From assembly GCF_958295425.1 (NCBI RefSeq), contig NC_081138.1:5072302-5136301 (forward strand): a DNA stretch of 64,000 nucleotides. Reading direction: 5' to 3'. The notes under the pieces are model-generated. The model did no database searches. It saw nothing but the letters and a program-made list of their open reading frames with translations, and was not told where the DNA came from. The first letter of the stretch is position 1. Every line of letters starts with the position of its first letter. The DNA comes from Solea solea. Its lineage: Eukaryota > Chordata > Actinopteri > Pleuronectiformes > Soleidae. This document shows positions 14,801-26,357 of this stretch, one piece after another. Both the position numbers and the translations under genes were made by a program.

Positions 14801-15839
14801 AGATGTTCAAACTGCACATCAACTTGTTGTTTTCTTTGTTGGTCTTGTTGTTGTTTACATTCAATGCCATCAGAACATGCAGCCAGAGAGATTCACAGAA
14901 ACAGAAAGGCCCATGTCTGCCCTCTGGTGTTGAAATAAAATATGACACCTCCTCGCCTGACAGAAATGCCAAAGAAAATGTACAAAAGAAAAAAGAAAAG
15001 AAAATGTAAAAGAAAATTTGAAAAAACTAACCTTTTACCCGAAGTATAAGCAATATATTTGGTTCATTAAAAGGTTTTGGTCCTGGGTTTTGGGTCATTA
15101 CCGTACTGGCAGTATCAATCTAAAGTTAAACAGAGATGTCTGGAATTCACTTCAGGATTATTTATTGATATAATCAATACGATTCCCCATTAAAATCCAT
15201 TCTTACCAAGTTTGTATGTGAACTGAGGACATATAAATAATGGCATACGTCTTTGTTATCTTCTGACTTATTGTTCACTATAGGAAAATAGGTGTAAAGA
15301 CAAGAAATTGTCATTTTTATGACTATGTGTTTTGATATTGTAGTTTAGTTTTTTGTTGTTAGTATTTCAGGTTATTTTGAGTCTGTATCTAATAATTGCC
15401 GTCCATTTATTGTAAAGCTCTTTTCCTCTTTTGCAGCAGCTATTTTTTTGTTTGTAGTTTTGCATCTTCATTTTGTTCATCTGAGCAGTTGTTTTTACAA
15501 TGTTACATCATCCATCCATAACCGTACCAAAAGTATATGACATTTACTCTACTTAAGTGTGTAAAGTTATTGTGTGATATAAAATGTGCTTGCGTTTTAG
15601 AAGTAAAAGTATTAAAAAGGTGAGGCGTTAGAATTTTAATAATAAACTTTACTGTTGCAGTCGAAGCATAATAATAATCCAAGGCTTGAGCTTGTTCAGC
15701 ATTAAAACATTACTTAAACAATAACTTAATCTAAATTAAATTTAATCTAGTTCCCGCTGTCAACCTCATTGTGAGTTATATCTGGCCAGTTCTATTGTGT
15801 GAAATAGATGCAGGTTTTTAATCTGAAAATGAAAAATGC

Positions 15840-16072
15840 GCATGTTTTGCGCAGCATAACTCTCTCGGGTACGCTCGCGTGTCAGGGGCGTGCCCGCGTC
15901 AGATGGGCGGGTCTTTGTACTTTTGAAGCGTATGATGAAGCAGTGAAAAGCTCGTAGTAGTTGGTTGAACTCATCCTTCCTCCGCATCTGTCAGTCACGA
16001 ACACAGAGAGGAGAGTGAGTGAAACTCTGTTGGATACGCTCACAGACACAAACACACACTGTCACTGTCACC
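15840..16072 (+). promoter_or_regulatory. atic: atic CpG-rich promoter and 5' UTR
   Basis: The sequence shifts abruptly from AT-rich to CpG-rich just before the first exon. It contains a GC box (gggcggg, 15905-15911) and no TATA box at a fitting distance, which suits a housekeeping purine-synthesis gene. The transcription start is not determinable; the stretch after about 15970 is probably 5' UTR. Confidence 0.6.
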
Positions 16073-19000
16073 ATGGCCTCCGCAGAACTTGGTAAGACTT
16101 TACTTTTCCTCTTGCACGTTTTAATGAAGTCTCTGTCGCCATATTAAAGTTTTGTTCTGCGACATGCAGGACGCTAGCTCACTGGCTAACATGAGCCAAC
16201 GTGGTGAGCTTCGCCTCTTTGAAACGCAGCCTTTCTTCACTTGTTTGTCAATAAACACAATGTGTTGTCTCCTCGTCGCGTGTCCCCGCAGCACTTCTGA
16301 GTGTTTCTGATAAAACTGGACTGGTGGACTTCGCTAAAAGGCTGGTGGACGTGGGCTTGTCTCTGGTGGCCTCAGGTGGCACCGCCAAAGCCCTGCGCGA
16401 TGCTGCACTGGCTGTCAGGTAACTACTGTGATGTACTTTTGTTTATACAGCAGCTCTGGAAACCAGTAACAGTGTTAAAACAATAATTAATTACAAAAAA
16501 TAACAACAGATGGACTAAGAAAAAGTTGGAAGTAGAAAAAAAACTGGAGCAAAATCTAAGGTTGATTTAAAAGTGGGGCTGCAAGGATGAATCGCTTACT
16601 AAAGTAATTATCAACTATTCTGATAATTAATGAACTAATTGAAGTGTGTTTTTGGTCTTTAAAACAAACTCTGATTTTTGACCTTAAATGTGAATATGTT
16701 CTGCTTTTTTTGCTCCACATAATTAAGAAATCATTCAAACTGTACAATTTTTATAAGACATTTGGAGGTTTGGGAGACACTGGTCGACATTTTATGGACC
16801 AACCAATTAAGCGATTGATGGAGAAAATAATCAACAAATTCATCAATTTATGTTTTTTAAAGCTGTACCTGTCACCTATTTATTTTTCCTTAGATCTGGG
16901 AATGACCAGTAAAGAGGATCAGAGAGTGGATATAAATTGTGTATTATATATTATATTCAGGTTGTACCTGAGCAAGTGATGTTTTTTAATTGCAAAAATT
17001 GTGGAAACTAGATTTGACTACTTGTTTTATTGTGATTTTTCTAATCTGAGATTTTGCTTTCACATGACAGCTTAGATTTTTGCATTTACTAAAGTGGATA
17101 GAGGGCAGATTGTTTTTAGTTGTAGAAAACATCCATCTGTGGATATCTTTAAAGCGACCAAGGAGGTCATGAGTTTTCTGAAAGATATTTGCAGGGCCAG
17201 AACTAATTTAGATTTGAGTATCATCTGCAAAAAATAAGTAAATTAATTTCATATCTTTAAATAAGGTTGCATGAAAAGACCTTTTAAAAAATGGAGTTTG
17301 GTGCACGCAACATTTTATTGCAATCAAAGTCAAGTCCAGTACAGCTGTGGTTCTGCGGACCGGTGTCCTGATCTGTGCTGTCTGTGCCGTGTGTTAGGGA
17401 TGTGTCCGAGCTGACTGGACACCCAGAGATGCTTGGAGGCAGAGTGAAGACCCTGCACCCTGCTGTCCATGGAGGCATCCTGGCCAGGAAAACCCCCACG
17501 GACACTGCAGACATGGAGAAGCTGGGCTACAGCCTGGTCAGGTAAGAGAGAGAGTGTGAGAGAAACACATGGAAAAAATAACACCGTGAGAGCACAAACC
17601 TCTGCAAAGGAGACTTCCACCATCATTTCTTCCTTGCATCGTGACCTACATCTTCAGAAAATGTCACCCAAATTTGTGCCGCCGCCTTTTGGGTTATGCT
17701 GCTCATTTGTATGTCCTTACAAAAGGGGTGGAACTCTTAAAGACTTTTAAATGACTACAAAGCGACAGTGAGGCTGATCATGAGGTCATGTGTTTGGTGA
17801 GAGATGAGAAAGCATGTGTCGTTGATTTGGCAGCTGGTTAATAGGGAAACTGCTGCTCCACTATGCGCTCGTCTTGTGACTCTCATTTGTTTAGGATGTG
17901 GCAGGGTCACAGGCGTCACTGTGTCGCTGGTCAATGAAACAATACACTTGATTAATTCTGGTAGATGTATAACTTGACTGAGGAGACGCTGATATCTTTA
18001 CACGCTTATGTGGTCAAAAAAAATCAGTACGTTTCATTGACTTGTACTGAGTGTTTTAAATTTTCTGAGCATGTGATAAAGAGCGTGAGTGAATCATTTG
18101 ATAAGACACAAAACACTGATCAGACTTATTGCCTCCACCAAGAGGGGTTTGTTTTGCACTGGTCTGGTTTTGTGCTGTAGAATTGAAAAAGTAAAGGGCA
18201 AATTTGATTAAAAAAAAATGGGATAAATTTAAATGCTTTTCTTGCTCTTCTTCAAGAGTGGTGGTGTGCAATCTCTACCCATTTGTGAAGACCGTCTCCA
18301 ACCCAAATGTTACAGTGGAGGATGCTGTGGAGCAGATTGACATTGGTACGCCAAATAGTTGCTTAATAATATTAAAGTAATAATAATGATTATGTTTATA
18401 TGTTGCTTCAATCTTTTCTTTTCCTTTCCTCCCAGGCGGAGTAACTCTGCTGAGAGCAGCAGCCAAGAATCACGCTCGAGTCACTATTGTGTGTGATCCT
18501 GCTGACTATTCGCTGGTTGCCAAGGAGATGGAGGATTCAGGGGACAAAGACACAAACCTGGACACCCGCAGGACTCTGGCCCTCAAAGTAAGTTGTATTT
18601 CAACTATGTGGGAGAAACACATTCCCTCTGAAATCTGATGACCTGTGGGTTTGACAAAAACAAGCTGCTGTTGCGATATTTTCACGTTCCCTCTACATTT
18701 AACTGTTTTTTGACATCTTATAGATCAATTCTACAATGAATTCCTAGTAGTTGCATAGCAACGATAACAATTTTGATTTTTTTAAAACTTTTTGCAAGAA
18801 CCTCTAGATGGAAAATGATAAAGTGACCTGAAGTTGTGATTTAACAGCAGCCATTTTGATCCTCTTGATCACACCTAACTCACTTGTTCCCAACTGACTA
18901 AATTGGGGTTTCTTTGTGAGTGAGGAGTTTTCAGTGTTTGGACTTAGATGTGAAGCATACCATCTTTAATTAAGGCCGGTATGGTTGATGCATAATAGTA

Positions 19001-22000
19001 ACCACATGCTGATAGTTTCATTTCATGTCCATGAGGGAGACCCTCATTTCCAGTGATTTGAGCAGAGATATCGAGGGGAAAAAACAGTAAAGTTAGGACT
19101 ACAAGAGATACTGTATAGGTTACTTTTGTGGTCATTTTTTATGAGGTTGTGAGTTGTGAGTCTATTTTCAGAATTGATTCATTCGTCTATAATTTTCTGA
19201 CTTAACCGAAGACTTTATTTGGTCCATAATATGACAAAATGTTGATCAGTGTTAGGAGATGATGATGTTCTCAAATGGTTTTAGTTATTCATTTGTTATA
19301 TGGAGCAAAGAAACCAGAGACTGCTCACAGTTAGGAAGCTGAAAAACAAGATGATTTTGGTTTGGATTATTTATAAAAACAATTGAACCAATTAATCCAT
19401 TTCAAAAATAATTAAAGAGGTAGCAAATCCTAAGGAAAAAAAAAAACATCAAGGAGGATGAAATACTCACATTTCTTAAGTTTATTAATCTTTAATCTGA
19501 TTTACAAATCTTTAATTACACTGAAAACAACTGCTTTACAACAAGTCACTAGTCACTACTAGGTACTATACTATATTCTAATGGAAACACCACCAAACCA
19601 TGTAGAGCAGGTTTTAAAATTTAAAATGTCAGTGTTTTTAATTTCAGTGTTTCTCAAACTGCCTGCAAAATTATGTGTTTTCAATATCAAATCAACTGGT
19701 TAATTTTAGGGGGAGGTTAATTTGTTGTTGTTGAGATGGTCTGAGTGTTTTGTTTTTTTTATGGGTTAGTTGGTCCTTATGCGAGCCATATTGTATTAAA
19801 TTAATTTTTTTTTATTTGTATTGTGCAGCACTGGTATAAATATTATTTATTTCTGCCTATCGATTTCCCTCTAAATCCTAATAATCAACATGTTGCTCGT
19901 ATTGTTCGGGCGGTAAACTGCGTCTCACTCAGCAGTGACGGGAGCCTGAACATGTTGATGTTGATGGTGTTAAAGAAAAAGACACGAAGAAGACTGTTCA
20001 CATAGAGGTTTGCTCAGAGGTGAAGGTCAGTGTCAGGCAAAGTTCAGTGGAGCTTTTTTTTTTTTATCCCTAGTGTTGAAATGTGTTTCAGTTCAACATT
20101 TGATGACCTGTGAACTTTCACCTTGTACTCAGACTGAACTGGATGCCGAGACAAATAGACGCACGTTATATTACAGATATGCTTGTTATTACTCAGCTAA
20201 AGGTGACGAAATTGGCTCTTATGCTGGTGTTTTCTGCTCTGTAGGCCTTCACACACACGGCACAGTATGATGATGCCATATCGGACTACTTTCGCAGACA
20301 GCACAGTGCTGGCGTTTCCCAGCTGTCTCTGCGTTACGGCATGAACCCCCACCAAGCACCAGCCCAACTCTTCACGCTCCGTCCAGCCCTGCCCCTCAAA
20401 GGTAAACCTGCACCTCTATCAGAGTTTGCGTTTAAATACACAGCAAAATACTTTTTAAGACGTGAATAAAATGTCTATTGTATTTTATTGTTGAAAATAC
20501 ACGTGTTCTTTGCACTCCCTAATTTGATCTTTGCACGGTAATTTTTGACTGCAAGTAGTCTCAGGCTTGGAGTCACTGTCCGTCTGGAACTTATCATTGT
20601 AAGTATCTAACGTTTGTCAGAATGTACATTTTGGGTATTTACAATTATTTTGTCAGATGTCAACGTGGAAAACTTGGGCAACGAGTTCAAGACGGACAGT
20701 GACTCCAAGCCCGTTACTACTGCCGGTCCATTTAGCTTTCAGAGTCAGAAAACTGTATTGTCATTGTCCAACGAAATTTTAAGTGTATGGAATTTACGTA
20801 AAAAAAATAAATAAAATAAAATGTAGAAGAAATATAAATACAAATACAATACTATGACCGATGCTCCCAGACTTGGTAGCCAATTGGCAGGCAGCGTCCC
20901 AAGGCCCGCCCATGCTCAAAATCGCAAACAAAAAACCACAGCGCAAAGAACAAATCAGGGAGTGCAAACAAGTGTATTTTCAAGCAATAAAATACAATAT
21001 TATAAATACACCTTCTCAAAAGGTGTTCCCTATAAGTAGATATAATCCTGTTTCAAAATGAAACGAGCTGAAACGTGTAAATAAATGAGCTTTAAAGGTC
21101 ATTTTGGATGACATAGGTTAGTTGTTGGTGCAAAACAGAACTAACCAACTGCTGCATTCGCTTTGTATTAATGCAGATTACTGTACTCTGTCTAGTCTCT
21201 CTTTCTGCATTGAATCCTTTTGCTATTTTTAAATTGTATTTGTATAAACCATCACATGCATTTTCTCAAGCACTTGATTATAGAGCTGAAACGATGAATC
21301 GATTATTAATCGATTACTAAATTAATCGGCAACTATTTTGATAATCGAATAATCGGTTTGATGCTTTTTCCATGATTAAAACCAGATTTAAGCTTCTTAA
21401 ATGTGAATATTTTCTTCATTTCTTTGCTCTGGATAACAAAGAAATCATTAAAAGTCAATCATTTTGGTCCTTTGAGAACATCATCATCATTTCCAGGTTT
21501 GACAAACACCGATCAACATTTTTTAAGGTTTTCTGATATTCTGCACACCAAACGATTAATCGAGAAAATAATCGACAGATTAATCGATTATGAAAATAAT
21601 CGTTAGTTGCAGCTCTACTTGATTATGTGACATTGAGAACTTACACTTGTTCTTCTGCTTATTAAGATGATTATTTATATTGGCTAGATATCTCTAGATT
21701 TCGTCTAAAACAAGTATGGAAAGTGTGGTTAGAAATGCAAAAGAAAAAACACACAAAAAAAAAAGGTATTCTCAAAAATTAGTTTTTGTTTCTGATTCTC
21801 AGTGGTCAACGGTTCCCCTGGTTTTATCAACCTGTGTGACGCTCTCAATGCCTGGCAGCTGGTCAGAGAGTTGAAGAACGCTCTTGGCATCGCTGCTGCC
21901 GCCTCCTTCAAACACGTCAGCCCTGCAGGTACGATGAAAAGAGACGGATGCAATCTCTCCTCAATGTCAACGTGTACCTGGAAGATGACTTTTCTTTGTC

Positions 22001-24533
22001 TTCCGTTCTTGTGAAGGAGCTGCAGTCGGAGTTCCTCTGACTGAGGAAGAAGCCAAAGTCTGTATGGTCCACGACATGTTGACGGATCTCACACCTCTGG
22101 CCACGGCCTACGCCAGGGCAAGAGGTAGAAGAACATTCCAAGAAACAGAACCGTGTAGCAGATGAGGTGAAGGTTGTTTTTTTTATGGAGCTGTTTTCAC
22201 TCGTTCTTCATCCTCCAGGTTCAGACAGAATGTCGTCATTTGGAGACTTCATTGCCGTGTCAGACGTGTGCGACGTTCCAACCGCCAGGATTATTTCCAG
22301 AGAGGTAAAATGATCAAAGTGTCGAAGAGTTCACTTTAGCTCTTGTTGGTTTTTGTTTTTCCCATAAAACTTACTTCAATGCTTCTGTTCTCAGGTGTCT
22401 GATGGTATCATTGCTCCTGGTTACGACGAGGAGGCGCTGAAGATACTCTCCAAAAAGAAGGGTGGAAAATACTGTGTGCTTCAGGTGACTTTTATCCATC
22501 TTTTGTTGGTTTTAAGTTAAAAGGGAGTATTCTAAGGCAGCCAAACAGGGCAAAGTATTACAATTTTGGAGTCAGTATGAGTTCAGTATGGGCTTTAATT
22601 GTCTTGCACAGGGACACGTCGGCATGTAGACGAGCGGAGCCGGGAATCAAGCGCTCGACATTCCAGTTGAAAGGCAACTTTGGTTTTTGGGATTGTTAAT
22701 GTTGTTGTTCCGCCTTTGTTGGGTCAGAGATGAAGTCCCTTCATCTGAAAACAAGCTCTGTCAATACTATCAGACCTGGCTGAGGGAGCGTTTGTTTGTA
22801 TACAGCAGCAGAGCAGGGGGCGGGCACAGTCAAAACAAATTTTTGCTGTCCAACAGCGGAACGACAGTAGAACATACCTCTGAAATTAACAAAAAAAACA
22901 CCAACAAAGTTTCTACTGCTCAAAAAAGTTCCTTACTAGGATTTTGAATATGTTGTATGATAACTTGTGTGTGACCGTGTGTTTTTTTTTGCTTCAGATG
23001 GACCCAGACTATGAGCCTGATGAGTCTGAGGTGAGAGTGCTGTTTGGTCTACGTCTCAAACAGAAGAGGAACGGAGCTCTTATTGATAAGGAGTTCTTCA
23101 GCAACGTCGTTTCCAAGGGCTCGGTGAGTTGTCATGGTGACATCACTCGGTCCATTCCCATCCATAGATCTTAAACGCGGGTGTTTAATCCTGACTGTTT
23201 GATCGTTTAAGCTCTCCGAGGAAGCAGTGCGCGACCTCACTGTGGCCACTATCGCCGTCAAGTACACTCAGTCCAACTCTGTCTGCTATGCTAAAGATGG
23301 ACAGGTAAGAGCCGGCGGCGAACACGGAGAGAAGCGAAAGAGCCAGTTTGTTTTCCCGCTCATATTTGTCTCCCGTCTTTTGTGTTGCAGGTGATTGGAA
23401 TCGGCGCAGGTCAGCAGTCTCGTATCCACTGCACGCGCCTGGCGGGTGACAAAGCTGACAACTGGTGGCTGAGACACCACCCGCGCGTTCTGGACATGAA
23501 ATTCCGCAGTGGTGTGAAACGGGCAGAGATGGCCAATGCAATCGACCAGTACGTCAGTGACACCATTGGAGAGGTGAGCGGAAACAGCAGGCAACAAACT
23601 CCTTAGGATTATAGGCCTTTGCATTGGTGGGGGGGGGGGGATCTTTTGGTGCCTCACGATATACGATTATCAATGCATCTCGATCACTCACTCGAAACAA
23701 GAGTTTATTCATTTCTAAATGAAATTGGAATGTAAACTGGAAAGTTACAACTGCATCATAAAGAAATAGTATCTTGAATCAGGTGAAAAAATCAAGTAAT
23801 TGTTGATGACGTGACATTTAAAAGGTTCAAATAAACAAGTGCATATACAGTAGAGCTGAAACAATTATCCATTAATCGATTACTAAATGAATCAACAACT
23901 ATTTTGATAATCGATTAATCAGTTTGAAGCTTTTTTCATGATTAAAACAAGATTTCCGATTGTTTAAGCTCTTTAAATGTGAATATAGGAGTGAGGCACA
24001 TGTTTTTTTTGACATACAAAGTGTTTTTGTTGAGTGTAAAATGTACACCATAATGTTTTAAATATAATTTCTTTGAGCCAAATGCAAAGTTGTTCTCAGC
24101 CTTGAAATTCAAAGACCTTAATAACTATGAGTGCATTAGACTACAGTTTGGCTTGTTGTGTGTTGACAGGGTCCAGACTTGGCCGTGTGGAAGTCCATGT
24201 ACGACGAGGTGCCTGAGCCTCTGTCCGAGTCCGAGAAGAAGAAGTGGGTCGGCTCGCTGCAGGCCGTGGCCGTCAGCTCGGACGCCTTCTTCCCCTTCAG
24301 AGACAACATAGACCGCGCCAAACGGGTGAGTATCGCACTCCTGCTGTGAGCATGAACACATGAACAGTCGCGCAGTAGTGTATTAACGAGCTTTCCCCCG
24401 TGTGACTCTGCAGAGCGGCGTCGACTACATCGCAGCTCCGGCCGGCTCTGCCGCGGACGAGGTCGTGATTAACGCCTGTAACGAGCAAGGCATCACTCTG
24501 GTGCACACCAACCTGCGGCTCTTCCACCACTGA
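16073..24533 (+). CDS. atic: Bifunctional purine biosynthesis protein ATIC (AICAR formyltransferase / IMP cyclohydrolase)
   Basis: Fifteen coding exons: 16073-16091, 16292-16418, 17398-17541, 18257-18345, 18436-18587, 20245-20401, 21803-21928, 22017-22124, 22219-22304, 22395-22484, 22998-23123, 23212-23304, 23391-23573, 24170-24325, 24414-24533. They total 1776 nt, 591 aa (human 592), all GT-AG with matching phases. The N-terminal third is the IMP cyclohydrolase (MGS-like) domain, including [10 protein letters not shown] and GGRVKTLHP (Lys66). The rest is the AICAR transformylase domain, with the catalytic Lys266-His267 pair in SFKHVSPAG at the same numbers as human. The cytosolic enzyme carries out the last two steps of de novo IMP synthesis, formylating AICAR with 10-formyl-THF and closing the ring, and works as a homodimer. 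The start at 16073 (caccATGG) gives a 6-codon first exon, typical of the gene. It ends tail-to-tail with fn1, as in human. I see no damage. Confidence 0.97.
16573..16850. mobile_element. TAGAGCTG-family hAT-like MITE, diverged copy (atic intron 2)
   Basis: Internal words are shared with the intact copy at 21281-21617 (gatgaatcg, aactattctgataatta, ttaaatgtgaatat, gagaaaataatc). The ends are decayed. Confidence 0.6.
18588..20244 (+). other. atic: atic intron 5 and flanking large introns
   Basis: The largest atic introns (16419-17397, 18588-20244, 20402-21802, 22485-22997, 23574-24169) are AT-rich and hold the MITE copies listed separately, a retroelement-like tail near 20719-20850 and a tcttgcacagggacacgtcg repeat fragment near 22603. 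I see no nested gene. Confidence 0.7.
19180..19410. mobile_element. TAGAGCTG-family MITE fragment (atic intron 5)
   Basis: An inverted, internal part of the same family: gttgatcagtgtta, gatgatgatgttctcaaatgg and the gagcaaagaaac block match the reverse complement of 21281-21617. Both termini are missing. Confidence 0.5.
21281..21617. mobile_element. Intact hAT-like MITE with 8-bp target duplication (atic intron 6)
   Basis: The 337-bp element has inverted ends TAGAGCTG and CAGCTCTA, flanked by perfect 8-bp repeats CTTGATTA (21273-21280 and 21618-21625). Eight-base duplications are the hallmark of hAT transposons. The interior has paired aatcgattaatcg words and no open frame of interest. It is the best-preserved member of at least six related pieces in this window. 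Confidence 0.85.
23853..23990. mobile_element. TAGAGCTG-family MITE, 5' truncated copy (atic intron 13)
   Basis: It starts agagctgaaacaattatcc and follows the intact family member for about 140 bp (attaatcgattactaaatga, ttttgataatcg), then diverges. Confidence 0.65.
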
Positions 24534-24714
24534 GCACCTTGCCGTGCTCTCAGTTAGGCGTCCGTTGCAATGGTTGGAATCTTCTAACGTCACTGATACT
24601 CACAACATTCCCACTCTGAAGAGGTTACGTAACGCATTAACCGCCTCCCTAAACTGGGATCTAAACACTAGAGCGGTACTGTAACTGTTATTTGTAGGTC
24701 ATGTGTCGGTGTTG

Positions 24715-24720
24715 AATAAA
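24715..24720 (+). promoter_or_regulatory. atic: poly(A) signal of atic
   Basis: An AATAAA hexamer 182 bases after the atic stop codon, followed by a T/G-rich stretch (gtgtttttgactgttttttc) that suits a downstream element. It predicts a 3' UTR of about 200 nt. Confidence 0.75.
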
Positions 24721-25755
24721 CTGTTAATAACTGTTAACGGGTGTTTTTGACTGTTTTTTCACATGTTCTGTTGGTCCAGCACTAAAATATCAAACTACGG
24801 AGGTGTTTCTGGGCCCCAGAATTTCGACTTTTTTGATAGATTTCTTGATAGATTCTGATTTAGAGTGAATTGTAACCTCTTCTTTGGCTGCATTTACACT
24901 GCAGGTCTTGATGCCTAATTCTCACGTTGCCTGTATCATATTTAGATTTTGTCTTTTGAAATCTGAATTCTGCATTTACACTGGTTAACTACTTCTACTT
25001 GCAAATGAGGCCTGGAACAGTAAAGATCAGAATTGGGCCACATGCTTCTTGCAGAGTAAATTTAGTCTTTGATTCCCATAGATTTTTGATAAAAAAATGT
25101 TATGGATTTCCCATCAGCTACAGTCTCTTCCAAAAGTATTGGAACAGTGAGGCCAATTCCTTCTTAATTTGCCGTATACTGAAAACATCTGGGTTTGAAC
25201 ATTACAGCTTTTATGTACATCTGGATCTGAAGATGGGCACCTTTTGTTTGAACCCACCCATTTTTCATGTGAGTGAAAGCGTTGGAACAGGTAGACTTCA
25301 AAGGGATTGGAGTTTACAAAGACTTAATATTTAGTTGCAAATCCTTTGATTTCAATAACTGCATGAAGCCTGTGACCAAATGTTTGCATTCTTCTGCTGT
25401 GAGGCTCTTCCAGGCTTTCTGTTTTGGGGGTTTACTCCCTTCAGTCTCTGTATTGAAAATATACCTGTTTAATTGAGACGTCTTATTACTTTTTTGTGTC
25501 TCATGCAATACCGATAATCTGTCCAATCCACACTTTTACCTCTTTTTTTAACGGTTGCTAATGTGATATTTATCCTGATGCTCTAACTTCTGTCTTTACT
25601 TATTAGTGAAGCATTTGTGTCATATTTAGGATCTCATTAGAATTCCCTTTATTACTTACTACTTGCCTGTTTCTTTTCTATTGTAATAATAATAATAGAA
25701 CATTTTCACAAACAAAATACACAAAAGCGTGGTTAGATGTCAGCATCTCTCCAGC
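24721..25755. other. Convergent atic/fn1 junction
   Basis: About 1 kb separates the two predicted poly(A) signals of the tail-to-tail genes. It is AT-rich and contains the Tc1-like fragment at 25119-25475. No gene is visible. Confidence 0.7.
25119..25475 (+). mobile_element. Tc1/mariner-like transposon end fragment
   Basis: The segment starts TACAGTCTCTTCCAAAAGTA followed by ttggaacagtgaggcc, the recognisable 5' end of a fish Tc1-like family that begins TACAGT. The homology fades after about 350 bp. There is no transposase and no second terminus. Confidence 0.55.
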
Positions 25756-25761
25756 TTTATT
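25756..25761 (-). promoter_or_regulatory. fn1: poly(A) signal of fn1
   Basis: TTTATT on the plus strand is AATAAA in fn1 sense, about 600 bases after the stop codon. The sequence between (25762-26357) is unique, AT-rich and includes an 18-base A run on the plus strand near 26166. The distance resembles the roughly 0.7-kb 3' UTR of mammalian FN1. Another AATAAA overlaps the stop codon itself. Confidence 0.6.
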
Positions 25762-26357
25762 CAAACGGGGGGGACTTCTTTTTGTCACAGAGACAAAACA
25801 ACTTTGGCACCGACAACAAAGTACAAAAATAGAACAGTTCAAATTCTCTCATCCCAGTCCACACATTCACATGTTGAAATGAAAGGGATAAGTGAGTAAA
25901 AAGGAAAAGGTTAGGATTCAAAGTGCGACGGAAGGACAACTTGGAAAGAGAAGCACATTTTCATGGACAGTTTCGACATCATCATCATTATTATTATTAA
26001 CTACTCAGTGCTTACTTTCTGACAGTTTCTGCTCCATGACTGTAATGTTAATGAATTCCTTTTAAAAATGGGAAACCAGTGCCAAGTTTATAAATATGAC
26101 TCATTACAAACCTTTATAAAAGCTTCCATCAAGGATCAAAGCACAGATTATGTGGAAGGTAATGTTAAAAAAAAAAAAAAAAAAGAGTCTTCATTTTCCA
26201 GCTGAGCGAGAGCAGCAGCAGCAGCGAGGCAGTTACGACATCTGCAGCTGAACGGGTCAGTGAGTGAGTGAGTGAGTGAGTTCAGGTTTCTACAAGGTGA
26301 GACAGTGCAGCGAGTGGACGGTGAGGGAGCAAAGCAGGTCTCGAGACGAGCGGCGCT

